In this document: positions 8,677 to 20,070 of the stretch, one piece after another | Position numbering within the stretch: position 1 is the first letter of the stretch | Layout: each line of letters opens with the position of its first letter | NCBI GenBank assembly: GCA_016206155.1 | Contig: JACQSC010000005.1 | Span: 1 to 38,417, forward strand | Direction of reading: 5' to 3' | Source: Candidatus Uhrbacteria bacterium | Lineage (GTDB): Bacteria; Patescibacteriota; Patescibacteriia; JACQRZ01 | DNA length: 38,417 nucleotides | Notes under the pieces: model-generated | What the model saw: only the letters and a program-made list of their open reading frames with translations | Database searches by the model: none | Told to the model about the DNA's origin: nothing | Position numbers and translations under genes: made by a program

Positions 8677-9119
8677 GATATCTCGGCATTGACTACGGAT
8701 TACGGTATGTGGGGTTGGCGCTTGGAGATGATGAGACGCATATGGCGATGCCGTATAAAACGATCGATCAAACACATGAACACATTTTTGATGCGCTAAA
8801 AAAAATAATCCTCGACGAGCATGTCGAGGCGCTTGTTGTTGGTATGCCATTTTCTCAAGGCGCCTCGCGCGAACAAGAAAAAATTGGGTCAAAGGCTTCA
8901 GTTTCGCGGAGCGAATCTGTGCCTGACCCCATTTTTCAAGCGTTTATTAAGCAGCTAAAAAGTGAAGTTACCATGCCCATTCATGAGCAGAATGAGCAAT
9001 TCACGTCGCAAGAAGCGGCTAAGCGATTACGCGAGGGAGGCGGGGGAGACGATCACAGCGTCGCGGCGATGCTCATCCTCCAGGGATATTTAGACTATAC
9101 CCTAACCACTAACCACTAA
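8673..9119 (+). CDS. ruvX: Putative pre-16S rRNA nuclease / Holliday junction resolvase (YqgF/RuvX)
   Basis: MRYLGIDYGLRYVGLALGDDE...VVGMPFS...DDHSVAAMLILQGYLD. Confidence 0.9.
   Translation: MRYLGIDYGLRYVGLALGDDETHMAMPYKTIDQTHEHIFDALKKIILDEHVEALVVGMPFSQGASREQEKIGSKASVSRSESVPDPIFQAFIKQLKSEVTMPIHEQNEQFTSQEAAKRLREGGGGDDHSVAAMLILQGYLDYTLTTNH
8878..8936. repeat. Palindromic element inserted in frame in ruvX
   Basis: AAAAATTGGGTCAAAGGCTTCAGTTTCGC...GCGAATCTGTGCCTGACCCCATTTTT near-palindrome flanked by CAAG (8874-8877, 8937-8940). Confidence 0.8.
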
Positions 9120-9131
9120 CCCCTAACCCCT
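9099..9131 (+). repeat. CTAACCM heptamer repeat at ruvX-recO junction
   Basis: accctaaccactaaccactaacccctaacccc. Confidence 0.93.
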
Positions 9132-9136
9132 TCCAC

Positions 9137-9664
9137 GTGACCTACAAAACGCAAGGAATTATTATCGGAAAAAAAGACTATCGCGACGTTGATCGTCTTT
9201 TTACGTTGTATACCTTTGAGCATGGAAAGATACAAGCAGTAGCCCAAGGGACGCGCAAGATAGAGAGCAAGCTTGCGGGGAGTCTTGAATTGTTGAATCA
9301 TTGTTCATTTACCTTTGCAAAAGGAAAGAAGCTCGATCGCATTGCCACGGTTGACGTTCATGAAACATTCGAAACAATCAAGGGAAATCTTTTTTCACTG
9401 TCTGCCACACTCTACGGTGTCGATATTTTTAATCAATTGATTAAGTGGGGTATGTGTGATGAGGCACTTTTTTTGCTGTTGGTTGATTTCCTTGAGTCTG
9501 TTCAAAAGAGCGCACGCCAATCGGCTCAGAGCGCGTGCGTTGATACGTTTTTATCAAAATTGTCCGCGCAATTAGGATATGGAGAGGCGCTGCCACCACT
9601 TGATACAGACCCGCCTTCCCGCGCGTATTTCGATCTTCTATTCAAAGAAAAAGTAACAGTCTAA
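9137..9664 (+). CDS. recO: DNA repair protein RecO (GTG start)
   Basis: TYKTQGIIIGKKDYRDVDRLFTLYTFEHGKIQAVAQGTRK. Confidence 0.88.
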   Translation: MTYKTQGIIIGKKDYRDVDRLFTLYTFEHGKIQAVAQGTRKIESKLAGSLELLNHCSFTFAKGKKLDRIATVDVHETFETIKGNLFSLSATLYGVDIFNQLIKWGMCDEALFLLLVDFLESVQKSARQSAQSACVDTFLSKLSAQLGYGEALPPLDTDPPSRAYFDLLFKEKVTV

Positions 9665-9684
9665 AAGCGAGTCATGTGGTGCTG

Positions 9685-9708
9685 CCCCTTGCAGAAAGGG
9701 GTTTTTTT
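9685..9708 (+). terminator. Intrinsic terminator after recO
   Basis: CCCCTTGCAGAAAGGGG followed by TTTTTTT. Confidence 0.85.
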
Positions 9709-9741
9709 GTGTACGATACAATCATGATTATCTAAAAAGAT

Positions 9742-9769
9742 TCAATGGCTAAGTCGGTTTAGCCATTGA
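9742..9769. repeat. 28-bp palindrome, related palindrome at 26262
   Basis: TCAATGGCTAA gtcggt TTAGCCATTGA, 11-bp perfect arms. Confidence 0.7.
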
Positions 9770-9784
9770 GGTATTGTATTGCCT

Positions 9785-11584
9785 ATGTTAAGAACACATA
9801 CCTGCGGCGAACTAAAAAAAGAAGATGTCGGAACATATGTGACACTTTGTGGCTGGGTGCAATCGCGCCGTGATCACGGCGGTCTGATTTTTATTGATCT
9901 GCGTGATCGCTATGGCACTACGCAGGTCGTATTCAATCCCGAGAAACAAAAAAGGAGCTTTGATATCGCCGACACCGCACGATCCGAATATGTTGCGCAG
10001 GTTGAGGGTACGGTTTTGGGGCGACCGGATGAAATGGTTAATCCCAACCTGACAACAGGCGCTATTGAGGTTGAGGGACAGGCAATTACCGTATTAAACG
10101 AATCCCAAACTCCGCCATTCGAAATTGAATCAGACCAAGAAGCGGAGCGCGCGATCAATGAGGAGCGGCGACTAACTTATCGGTATCTCGATCTGCGTCG
10201 TCCGCGCGTGAAGCGCAACATTGTCGTTCGCCATGAAATGGTTCGTTTTATCCGTAATTTTTTGAGCGACCGAAAATTTCTTGAAGTTGAAACGCCGCTT
10301 CTGACCAAGAGCACGCCTGAGGGCGCGCGCGATTATCTCGTGCCAGCGCGCCAACACCCCGGCACGTTCTATTCATTGCCGCAGTCGCCTCAGCAATACA
10401 AACAACTTTTGATGGTTGGCGGCATTGATCGTTATTTCCAGATTGCGAAATGTCTTCGCGATGAAGACAGCCGCGGCGATCGGCAGGCTGAATTTACTCA
10501 ACTTGACCTTGAAATGTCCTTTGTCGAGCGGGATGATGTGTTGGATCTGGTAGAAGAAATGATGATAACGCTGATTGAGCATCTCAATGAAAGGGGATAC
10601 ATCAAAAAGCGCATACTTCAAAAACCAATTCCGCGGCTTGCGTACGATGATGTGATGTTGCGCTATGGTATTGATAAACCGGACCTGCGATTCGGGCTTG
10701 AGATTTCCGATATCACAGAGATGGTGAACGGGTGTGGATTTGCCGTCTTTGCCGATGCGGTGAAAAAGGGGGGAGTGGTGCGCGCGCTCAACGCGCGGGG
10801 AGCAGGGGATGTTTTGTCGCGTTCCCATATCGATGAATTGACGGAATTGGCGAAAAAACATCGGGCGAAAGGCCTTGCATACATCAAAGTAAAGGATGGT
10901 GGCGAACTCGACTCGCCGATTGTAAAATTTCTCGGCGACGAGCTCTCAGGCGCGATTGTAAAGAAACTTGGCGCGCACGCAGGAGATATCATTTTCTTTG
11001 GCGCCGACCATCATCTCATCGCTGAAGAGGCGCTTGCATATGTTCGGCTCGATCTTGGCCGGCGCTTGAATATGATTGACCCCGAGGTCATTGCGCTCTC
11101 GTTCACGATTGATTTTCCGCTCTTTGAACCGGAGATGGTTGATGGCCACTATGCGCCGATGCACCACATGTTTACCATGCCGCGCAAGGAAGACATCTCG
11201 CTTCTTGATACGGATCCGCTCAAAGTCAAGTCATGGCAGTATGACCTTGTTATCAACGGGAATGAGACGGCCGGAGGAAGCATCCGTATTCATGTGCCTG
11301 ACATTCAACAGAAGATATTCGACCTTATCGGATTTTCAGAAGAAGACGAAAAGAATTTTGCCCACATGCTCGAGGCATTCCGCTATGGCGCACCGCCGCA
11401 TGGTGGTATGGCGCCAGGTATTGATCGCATCCTTATGCTCTTGCTTGATGAGCCCAATATTCGCGAGGTGATGGCATTCCCAAAGACCGGTGACGGAAGC
11501 GACCTTGTTATTGGCGCCCCAGCCTTCGTCGATCCAAAGCAATTAAAAGAACTGGGCATCCAATCCCTAACCCCTAACCCCTAA
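9785..11584 (+). CDS. aspS: Aspartyl-tRNA synthetase
   Basis: LRTHTCGELKKEDVGTYVTLCGWVQSRRDHGGLIFIDLRDRYG...; bacterial type. Confidence 0.96.
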   Translation: MLRTHTCGELKKEDVGTYVTLCGWVQSRRDHGGLIFIDLRDRYGTTQVVFNPEKQKRSFDIADTARSEYVAQVEGTVLGRPDEMVNPNLTTGAIEVEGQAITVLNESQTPPFEIESDQEAERAINEERRLTYRYLDLRRPRVKRNIVVRHEMVRFIRNFLSDRKFLEVETPLLTKSTPEGARDYLVPARQHPGTFYSLPQSPQQYKQLLMVGGIDRYFQIAKCLRDEDSRGDRQAEFTQLDLEMSFVERDDVLDLVEEMMITLIEHLNERGYIKKRILQKPIPRLAYDDVMLRYGIDKPDLRFGLEISDITEMVNGCGFAVFADAVKKGGVVRALNARGAGDVLSRSHIDELTELAKKHRAKGLAYIKVKDGGELDSPIVKFLGDELSGAIVKKLGAHAGDIIFFGADHHLIAEEALAYVRLDLGRRLNMIDPEVIALSFTIDFPLFEPEMVDGHYAPMHHMFTMPRKEDISLLDTDPLKVKSWQYDLVINGNETAGGSIRIHVPDIQQKIFDLIGFSEEDEKNFAHMLEAFRYGAPPHGGMAPGIDRILMLLLDEPNIREVMAFPKTGDGSDLVIGAPAFVDPKQLKELGIQSLTPNP

Positions 11585-11603
11585 ACCCTAAACCCTAAAC
11601 CCT
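11564..11603 (+). repeat. CCCCTAA/CCCTAAA heptamer repeat at aspS-ybaK junction
   Basis: tccctaacccctaacccctaaaccctaaaccctaaaccct. Confidence 0.95.
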
Positions 11604-11610
11604 GTATTCT

Positions 11611-12177
11611 ATGTCTCTCCCAAAGAAGCTTGTCTCTTATTTGGAGAAAAACAAAGTGCGGTACGATATTCTCAAACACCGCATTGCCTATACCGCATAT
11701 GACCTGGCCGCGACGCTTCGCGTTCCTGAGGTCGGCGTTACAAAGGCGCTGCTGCTCAAGACAGAGCAGGGGCTCGTCCTTGCCTTGCTTTCAGCGGCGC
11801 ATCAACTGGATCTTGCGCGCGTGCTAAAAGTCCTGAAGGCGAAGAAGGCACGTATTTTAAAAGAATCAGAAATGGTCAAGGCTCTCAAATTGGGGAGAAA
11901 GCCGCTCCATGCGTTTTCAAAGCTCTACAAGATTCCCGTGGTGATGGAGCGAGCGCTATTAAAAAACAAAAGCCTCATTCTTCCATCCGGAGCTTTTACC
12001 GAATCATTGAAGCTTTCCATAAAAAGTTTCCTTACGCTTGAGAATCCGATCGTTGGCACCTTTGGTGTTCGCCGGAAGAGTAAAGCAGCGAAACAAAAAA
12101 AGAAAAATGGAACCACGTCAAAAAAGAAACGTGCGCCAATACGACGAATCATGAATCATGGCTTTCCTAAACCCTAA
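11611..12177 (+). CDS. YbaK/ProX-type aminoacyl-tRNA deacylase domain protein
   Basis: VSYLEKNKVRYDILKHRIAYTAYDLAATLRVPEVGVTKALLLKTEQG. Confidence 0.75.
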   Translation: MSLPKKLVSYLEKNKVRYDILKHRIAYTAYDLAATLRVPEVGVTKALLLKTEQGLVLALLSAAHQLDLARVLKVLKAKKARILKESEMVKALKLGRKPLHAFSKLYKIPVVMERALLKNKSLILPSGAFTESLKLSIKSFLTLENPIVGTFGVRRKSKAAKQKKKNGTTSKKKRAPIRRIMNHGFPKP

Positions 12178-12203
12178 ACCCTAACCCCTAACCCCTAAAC
12201 CCT
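12166..12203 (+). repeat. CCCTAAA/CCCCTAA heptamer repeat at ybaK-scpA junction
   Basis: cctaaaccctaaaccctaacccctaacccctaaaccct. Confidence 0.95.
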
Positions 12204-12209
12204 GCTTTC

Positions 12210-13502
12210 GTGTTTTCTGTTAAACTTGAACACTTCGAGGGGCCCTTGGATCTTCTTCTTCATCTTATTGAAGATGAAAAGCTTGATATCACCGAGGTGT
12301 CGCTTTCGCGTGTTGCGGATCAGTATCTGATGAGCCTCGCGCAATTTTCAGACGAGCATCGACTCGACGAGCTTGCTGATTTTATTGTTATCGCCGCAAA
12401 ACTCCTCCTCATAAAGTCCCGCGCGTTGGCGCCGCTCCTTGCGCCGGAAGAAGAGGAAGAGATTCAAGAACTCGAACGCCAGTTAAAGCTCTATCGCGCG
12501 TTTGTCGATGCCGCAAAAAAAATCGACGCGCTCTATCGCTCACTGCGCGTTGCATTTCCTCGCCGTGCGCAGCTCCTGCCGGATGGCGGTTTTGTCCCAC
12601 CGCAATCAGTGTCGCCGCAGATTCTGCACGATACCTTTGTTCGGATGCTGAAGGACATCCGTGTCAGCACGGAACAGCCGCGAGAAATTATATTTCCGGC
12701 GCGCGTGAGCATCAAAGAAAAAATTCAACATATCGTTACCATGCTTTCACAGCGCGCACGATTTCGATTTCGCGACATGCTCGAGGGCGCCTCGTCAAAG
12801 GCCGACATTGTCGTAAGTTTTATGGCGTTGCTTGAGCTCGTAAAACAGCGAAGCGTGGCGGTGTCGCAACGAGCTCTTTTTGACGAGATTGTCATTTCTA
12901 AAAGTCCCGCGCCTGTGCACAGTCAGCGCGGGTCAACATTGATTGAGGTTATGATCGCATTGGTAGTGATTGCTGTCGGTCTTTTGGGGGCGCTGTCTCT
13001 TGCGACAAGCAATGTGCGCAATCAGGGGATTGGCCTTTCGCGTCTTATTGCCAACAATAGCGCGCGGGAGGGCATTGAGCTTGTGCGGAATATTCGCGAC
13101 TCCAACTGGCTTTCGGGCCCTTCGCGCGCGTGGTATGACGGGATCGCGGGGAGCACGGCATGCGCCGTCATCAGAGATGCGCGCGTTGCGACTCTTGATT
13201 TTATTCAATGTCCCGCGGGCGCGGATTTTTTTACCGATAAGTATCGTCTTGTAAAAAATGAAACGGCAATCGCCGATGTTTTTCTGCAGCAGGGGAACCA
13301 GGCAAGCGTTTCCGGATCGCCAACCGCATTTTATCGCAAACTTGAATTAAAGCCGCTGTGTCTTGTTGCCGGCGCGGAAACGCTGACGGGGTGTACGATT
13401 GCAAGCGCGATCGGTATGCGGGTGACCAGCGAAGTCTCGTGGAAACAGAGTGGACAGGATCGTATGGTGCGATTGCGCGAAAATCTTTATAACTGGAGGT
13501 AG
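12210..13502 (+). CDS. scpA: ScpA (segregation and condensation protein A) in one reading frame with a prepilin-like protein; possible internal GTG start at 12915
   Basis: N-part FEGPLDLLLHLIEDEKLDITEVSLSRVADQYL; C-part VHSQRG/STLIEVMIALVVIAVGLLGALSLATSN prepilin motif; no stop between them. Confidence 0.85.
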   Translation: MFSVKLEHFEGPLDLLLHLIEDEKLDITEVSLSRVADQYLMSLAQFSDEHRLDELADFIVIAAKLLLIKSRALAPLLAPEEEEEIQELERQLKLYRAFVDAAKKIDALYRSLRVAFPRRAQLLPDGGFVPPQSVSPQILHDTFVRMLKDIRVSTEQPREIIFPARVSIKEKIQHIVTMLSQRARFRFRDMLEGASSKADIVVSFMALLELVKQRSVAVSQRALFDEIVISKSPAPVHSQRGSTLIEVMIALVVIAVGLLGALSLATSNVRNQGIGLSRLIANNSAREGIELVRNIRDSNWLSGPSRAWYDGIAGSTACAVIRDARVATLDFIQCPAGADFFTDKYRLVKNETAIADVFLQQGNQASVSGSPTAFYRKLELKPLCLVAGAETLTGCTIASAIGMRVTSEVSWKQSGQDRMVRLRENLYNWR

Positions 13503-13507
13503 GCAAG

Positions 13508-14177
13508 ATGTCAACTTTCAACTTTCAACTTTCAACTTTCAAAATTCCTCGTGGGTTTACCCAGCCCAAGCGCCGTGGGGCTGGGTTTACCCTCGTGGAG
13601 ATGCTCGTTGCGGTCAGTATATTTTCCGTGCTCGTCGTCGTGTCAATGGATGTGTTTATCCGTGCGCAGCGCGCACAGCGCGAAGCCGCAGCGCTTGAGA
13701 AGGTGCAGGATGTGACGCGGTTTATCCTAACGCGCATGGCGCAGGAATTCCATACAGGGCACATTGATTATGACTATTATAAAACAGCGCTGCCGAGAAC
13801 CATTTCCGCTACTGCAATCACCTCTGATACGCTTGCATTAAAAAACAGCGAGGATACGACGCTGCTCTTTAGAAAAGAAGAAAGCGGCATATGCGGCACG
13901 GGTGGTGCAACGTCGCCGTGCATGGCAATGATTCTGGATCCGGGCGGCACCAATCAGTCAGAGATGGTAACGCCGGATGGTTATACGGTAGAGAAGTTTA
14001 CTGTTGTTGTTACGCCAAGCGCAGACTCGCTCACGGTTGACCCCACGCCCACGCTTAATGATTACCCCTTTGATCTGCAGCCGCGCATCACAATCATGAT
14101 GACCGTCAAAGGAACGGTTGCCGGTCTTCGCAGGCCAATTACCGTTCCTATCCAAACGACTCTATCATCACGTGAAT

Positions 14178-14188
<11 letters not shown>
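13508..14188 (+). CDS. Prepilin-type protein with N-terminal methylation motif
   Basis: RRGAGFTLVEMLVAVSIFSVLVVVSMDVF. Confidence 0.85.
13511..13541 (+). repeat. CAACTTT heptamer repeat translated as prepilin N-terminus
   Basis: tcaactttcaactttcaactttcaactttca. Confidence 0.93.
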
Positions 14189-17182
<2,994 letters not shown>

Positions 17183-17189
17183 TAAAAAA

Positions 17190-17219
17190 ATGCCGCTCGA
17201 ACACTTTGCCGAGCGGCAT
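17190..17219 (-). terminator. Terminator for the small minus-strand ORF (possibly bidirectional)
   Basis: ATGCCGCTCG/CGAGCGGCAT stem with A/T-run. Confidence 0.75.
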
Positions 17220-17224
17220 AACCA

Positions 17225-17416
17225 TTACGCTCCCGTCCACGGTTTGGGACGTCTACCCCCCTGCAGAAACGCCCCGTGGACGCCAGGCGGGAAGATTATT
17301 CTCAACCCGCCCGACGACGATGCGACTTGCAGGACAAGCGCTACCAGCGCAAGTCCTGCAAGGACGATGGCGCCACCGAGAACGAGGAGCGCAACAATGA
17401 TGACGTTCATCATCAT
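17225..17416 (-). CDS. Small single-TM protein (63 aa)
   Basis: MMMNVIIVALLVLGGAIVLAGLALVALVLQVA...; GGAGGT SD upstream of ATG and terminator just downstream. Confidence 0.6.
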   Translation of the reverse strand: MMMNVIIVALLVLGGAIVLAGLALVALVLQVASSSGGLRIIFPPGVHGAFLQGGRRPKPWTGA

Positions 17417-17515
17417 AGCACCTCCATTATCACAACTCTAACACTTTTTTCCCATATTTCAATTCCCTCGGCGCCCTCTTTTCTTTTTTCGAAAATCATA
17501 TAGGATGAGGAGACT

Positions 17516-17809
17516 ATGGCACTGACCAAACAAGACATCGAACACATCGCACGCCTTGCGCGGCTTGAACTCTCCGAAGAGGAGAAGGAGCGATTCAGCT
17601 CACAGCTTTCTTCTATTTTGGATTACGTGGGCCAGCTCTCAGAGGTGGACACGAAGGGTGTTGAATACCACTATCACGTCGAAGGACTTTTTAACGTGAT
17701 GGCTCCCGACGAGATTGGTGCCACCGGTCAAACGGCGCGCGATGCGCTTCTTGCCGCAATGCCCGATCGGACGGGGGATTTATTGAAAGTGAAGAGTGTT
17801 TTTCAGTAA
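17516..17809 (+). CDS. gatC: Asp/Glu-tRNA amidotransferase subunit C
   Basis: MALTKQDIEHIARLARLELSEEEKERFSSQLSSILDYVGQLSEVDT. Confidence 0.95.
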   Translation: MALTKQDIEHIARLARLELSEEEKERFSSQLSSILDYVGQLSEVDTKGVEYHYHVEGLFNVMAPDEIGATGQTARDALLAAMPDRTGDLLKVKSVFQ

Positions 17810-17822
17810 TAATGTCGCAGTT

Positions 17823-17851
17823 GTCATTCCCGCGAAGGCGGGAATCCAGTC
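17823..17851 (+). repeat. REP-like palindrome (copy 1)
   Basis: TCATTCCCGCGAAGGCGGGAATCCAGTC. Confidence 0.75.
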
Positions 17852-17862
17852 CATGAAATGAT

Positions 17863-19335
17863 ATGTCATTACATCAACTTACCATTACCGAGGCGCATGA
17901 AGGCTTGCGAAAAAAAGATTTCTCCGCACGCGAATTGACCGACGCATGCCTGGAGCATATCAACGCGGTAGACGGTGATGTGCATGCCTATCTGAGCGTA
18001 CACGATGAGAGCGCGCGGGCGCATGCACAATCGGTAGATGAGAAAATCGCGCGGGGAGAAGAAATCGGGATCATGGCAGGCATTCCTTGCGCGATAAAGG
18101 ATGTGCTTCTTATTGAAGGTACACGCACAACAGCAGGATCAAAGATGCTAGAACACTATCAGGCAAGCTATGACGCGACGGTAATTAGCAAGCTGAAAAA
18201 GCAAGGGACTGTTTTTTTGGGAAAAACAAACCTGGATGAGTTTGCCATGGGAACTTCGACCGAGAACTCTGCGTATGGTCCGACGCACAATCCGTGGGAC
18301 CTCTCGCGTGTTCCGGGTGGTTCTTCAGGCGGTTCCGCGGCAGCCGTTGCGGCAAGCGAATGTATTGCCGCGCTGGGATCTGACACCGGCGGATCTATTC
18401 GTCAACCCGCGGGCTTTTGCGGTGTAACGGGCTTGAAGCCGACCTATGGCGCTGTTTCCCGCTACGGCCTTATCGCCATGGCATCTTCGCTTGACCAAAT
18501 TGGTCCCTTTGCAAAAACCGTTGAAGATGCCGCGCTTTTTTTTGACGCAATCAAAGGCCCCGATCCTCATGATTCAAGCTCAGCCGCCGCTCGCACAGAG
18601 CAAACCCATCAATCTCTAAAGAACCCAATCGCGGGTATGAAGATCGGAATCCCTAAAGAATGTTTTATTGACGCTCTTGATCCCGTTATTGAAAAGAGTG
18701 TGCGAGACGCACTCGAGGTTCTCAAGAGTCTCGGCGCCGACGTGGTTGATATAGAATTGCCAACGACACCGTATGCGCTTTCCGTCTACTATATTATCCA
18801 GCCAGCAGAAGTCAGTGCGAACCTCGCACGCTTTGACGGCATGCGCTATGGTACGCGCGCGGCATGGACAAAAGACCTGGCTGAGATGTACAGCAAGTCG
18901 CGTCAAGAGGGGCTTGGCGCAGAGACACGCCGTCGCATTATTTTAGGCACTTATACACTTGCCGCAGGGTATTATGACGCGTATTATAAGAAAGCGCAGG
19001 CGGTTCGTGAGTTGGTGCGCAGAGATTTTGCGAATGCATTCAGAACCGTCGACTGCATAGTGACGCCCACATCCCCGAGCCTTGCGTTTCACATTGGCGA
19101 GAAATCAAGCGACCCCCTTCAATTATATCTTGAAGACGTGTTCACGGTTTCCGCAAACATTGCCGGCGTTCCTGGGCTGGCCGTTCCTTGCGGGTTCGCA
19201 GAGAAAGATGGGGCGCATCTGCCCATTGGTATGCAGTTTCTCGGCAGACATTTTGACGAGGAGACAATCCTTCGCGCTGGCTATGCCTACCAGCAGGCGA
19301 CGGACTGGCACACACAAAAATCTCCGTTATCATAA
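17863..19335 (+). CDS. gatA: Asp/Glu-tRNA amidotransferase subunit A
   Basis: GSSGGSAAAVAASECIAALGSDTGGSIRQPAGFCG amidase signature. Confidence 0.97.
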   Translation: MSLHQLTITEAHEGLRKKDFSARELTDACLEHINAVDGDVHAYLSVHDESARAHAQSVDEKIARGEEIGIMAGIPCAIKDVLLIEGTRTTAGSKMLEHYQASYDATVISKLKKQGTVFLGKTNLDEFAMGTSTENSAYGPTHNPWDLSRVPGGSSGGSAAAVAASECIAALGSDTGGSIRQPAGFCGVTGLKPTYGAVSRYGLIAMASSLDQIGPFAKTVEDAALFFDAIKGPDPHDSSSAAARTEQTHQSLKNPIAGMKIGIPKECFIDALDPVIEKSVRDALEVLKSLGADVVDIELPTTPYALSVYYIIQPAEVSANLARFDGMRYGTRAAWTKDLAEMYSKSRQEGLGAETRRRIILGTYTLAAGYYDAYYKKAQAVRELVRRDFANAFRTVDCIVTPTSPSLAFHIGEKSSDPLQLYLEDVFTVSANIAGVPGLAVPCGFAEKDGAHLPIGMQFLGRHFDEETILRAGYAYQQATDWHTQKSPLS

Positions 19336-19384
19336 CAGTAGTTTTATTCGTATATTCGTTATAATTTATAATTCGTAGGAGGGT

Positions 19385-19999
19385 ATGAATAAAAAAATAC
19401 TTGGCATCACGCTTGGCGCCATTCTCCTCATTGCGGGCATTGCGCTTATTATTGTCGGCGTGCAGGAAATAATGAGCGCAAAACAAGGGGCCTCCTTGGT
19501 GCCAAAAAATGATCTCGCGGCCGCAGTTAACGAATCTCAAAAAGAGCTTGTTTCGTACGAACACCCCGCAACAAAGATGAAGATGAGCTATCCGAAAAAT
19601 TGGACGCTCACAAACGATGAGGAGGGGGGCGGTGTTTCATTTTCCTTTTACGGTGGCGCAGTAAATCTCCGCTTCGTATCTGATGATTTTTCAAAGAATA
19701 AAGACCCTGTTACACTTGATGAATATACGCAGGTACTTATGGCGCAGGGACGAGAGGAGGCTGCAAAACAGCAAGTGACTATAAGCCCTATAAGCGACGG
19801 TCCGGCGACGCTTGCGGGAAGTCCCGGACATGAGTGGCAATATACGGTGACGATTGGGGATGTTGAGGGCAGTGGCATGCAGGTGTGGACGATAAAGAAC
19901 AATCGGAGCTATGTTTTTACATATACCGCCGCCGGCGAGCTCTTTAACGCGTTTACACCGGTTGTTCAAAAAATGTTTACAAGTATCGCACTCCCTTAA
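19385..19999 (+). CDS. Hypothetical membrane-anchored PsbP-like protein
   Basis: N-terminal TM helix, SYPKNWTL...; AGGAGG SD. Confidence 0.55.
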   Translation: MNKKILGITLGAILLIAGIALIIVGVQEIMSAKQGASLVPKNDLAAAVNESQKELVSYEHPATKMKMSYPKNWTLTNDEEGGGVSFSFYGGAVNLRFVSDDFSKNKDPVTLDEYTQVLMAQGREEAAKQQVTISPISDGPATLAGSPGHEWQYTVTIGDVEGSGMQVWTIKNNRSYVFTYTAAGELFNAFTPVVQKMFTSIALP

Positions 20000-20006
20000 A
20001 TTTTTG

Positions 20007-20036
20007 TTGACACGCAGAGCTTTAATCATCTATACT
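20007..20036 (+). promoter_or_regulatory. Promoter upstream of the DsbA-like gene
   Basis: TTGACA, 18 nt, TATACT. Confidence 0.55.
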
Positions 20037-20070
20037 AATCCCTGTACCTTAATCGCTAATCACTATTGTT

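Noticed and set aside
2416-13541. Heptamer arrays as CRISPR
   Set aside because: Units are 7 bp with no spacers and no cas genes in the window.
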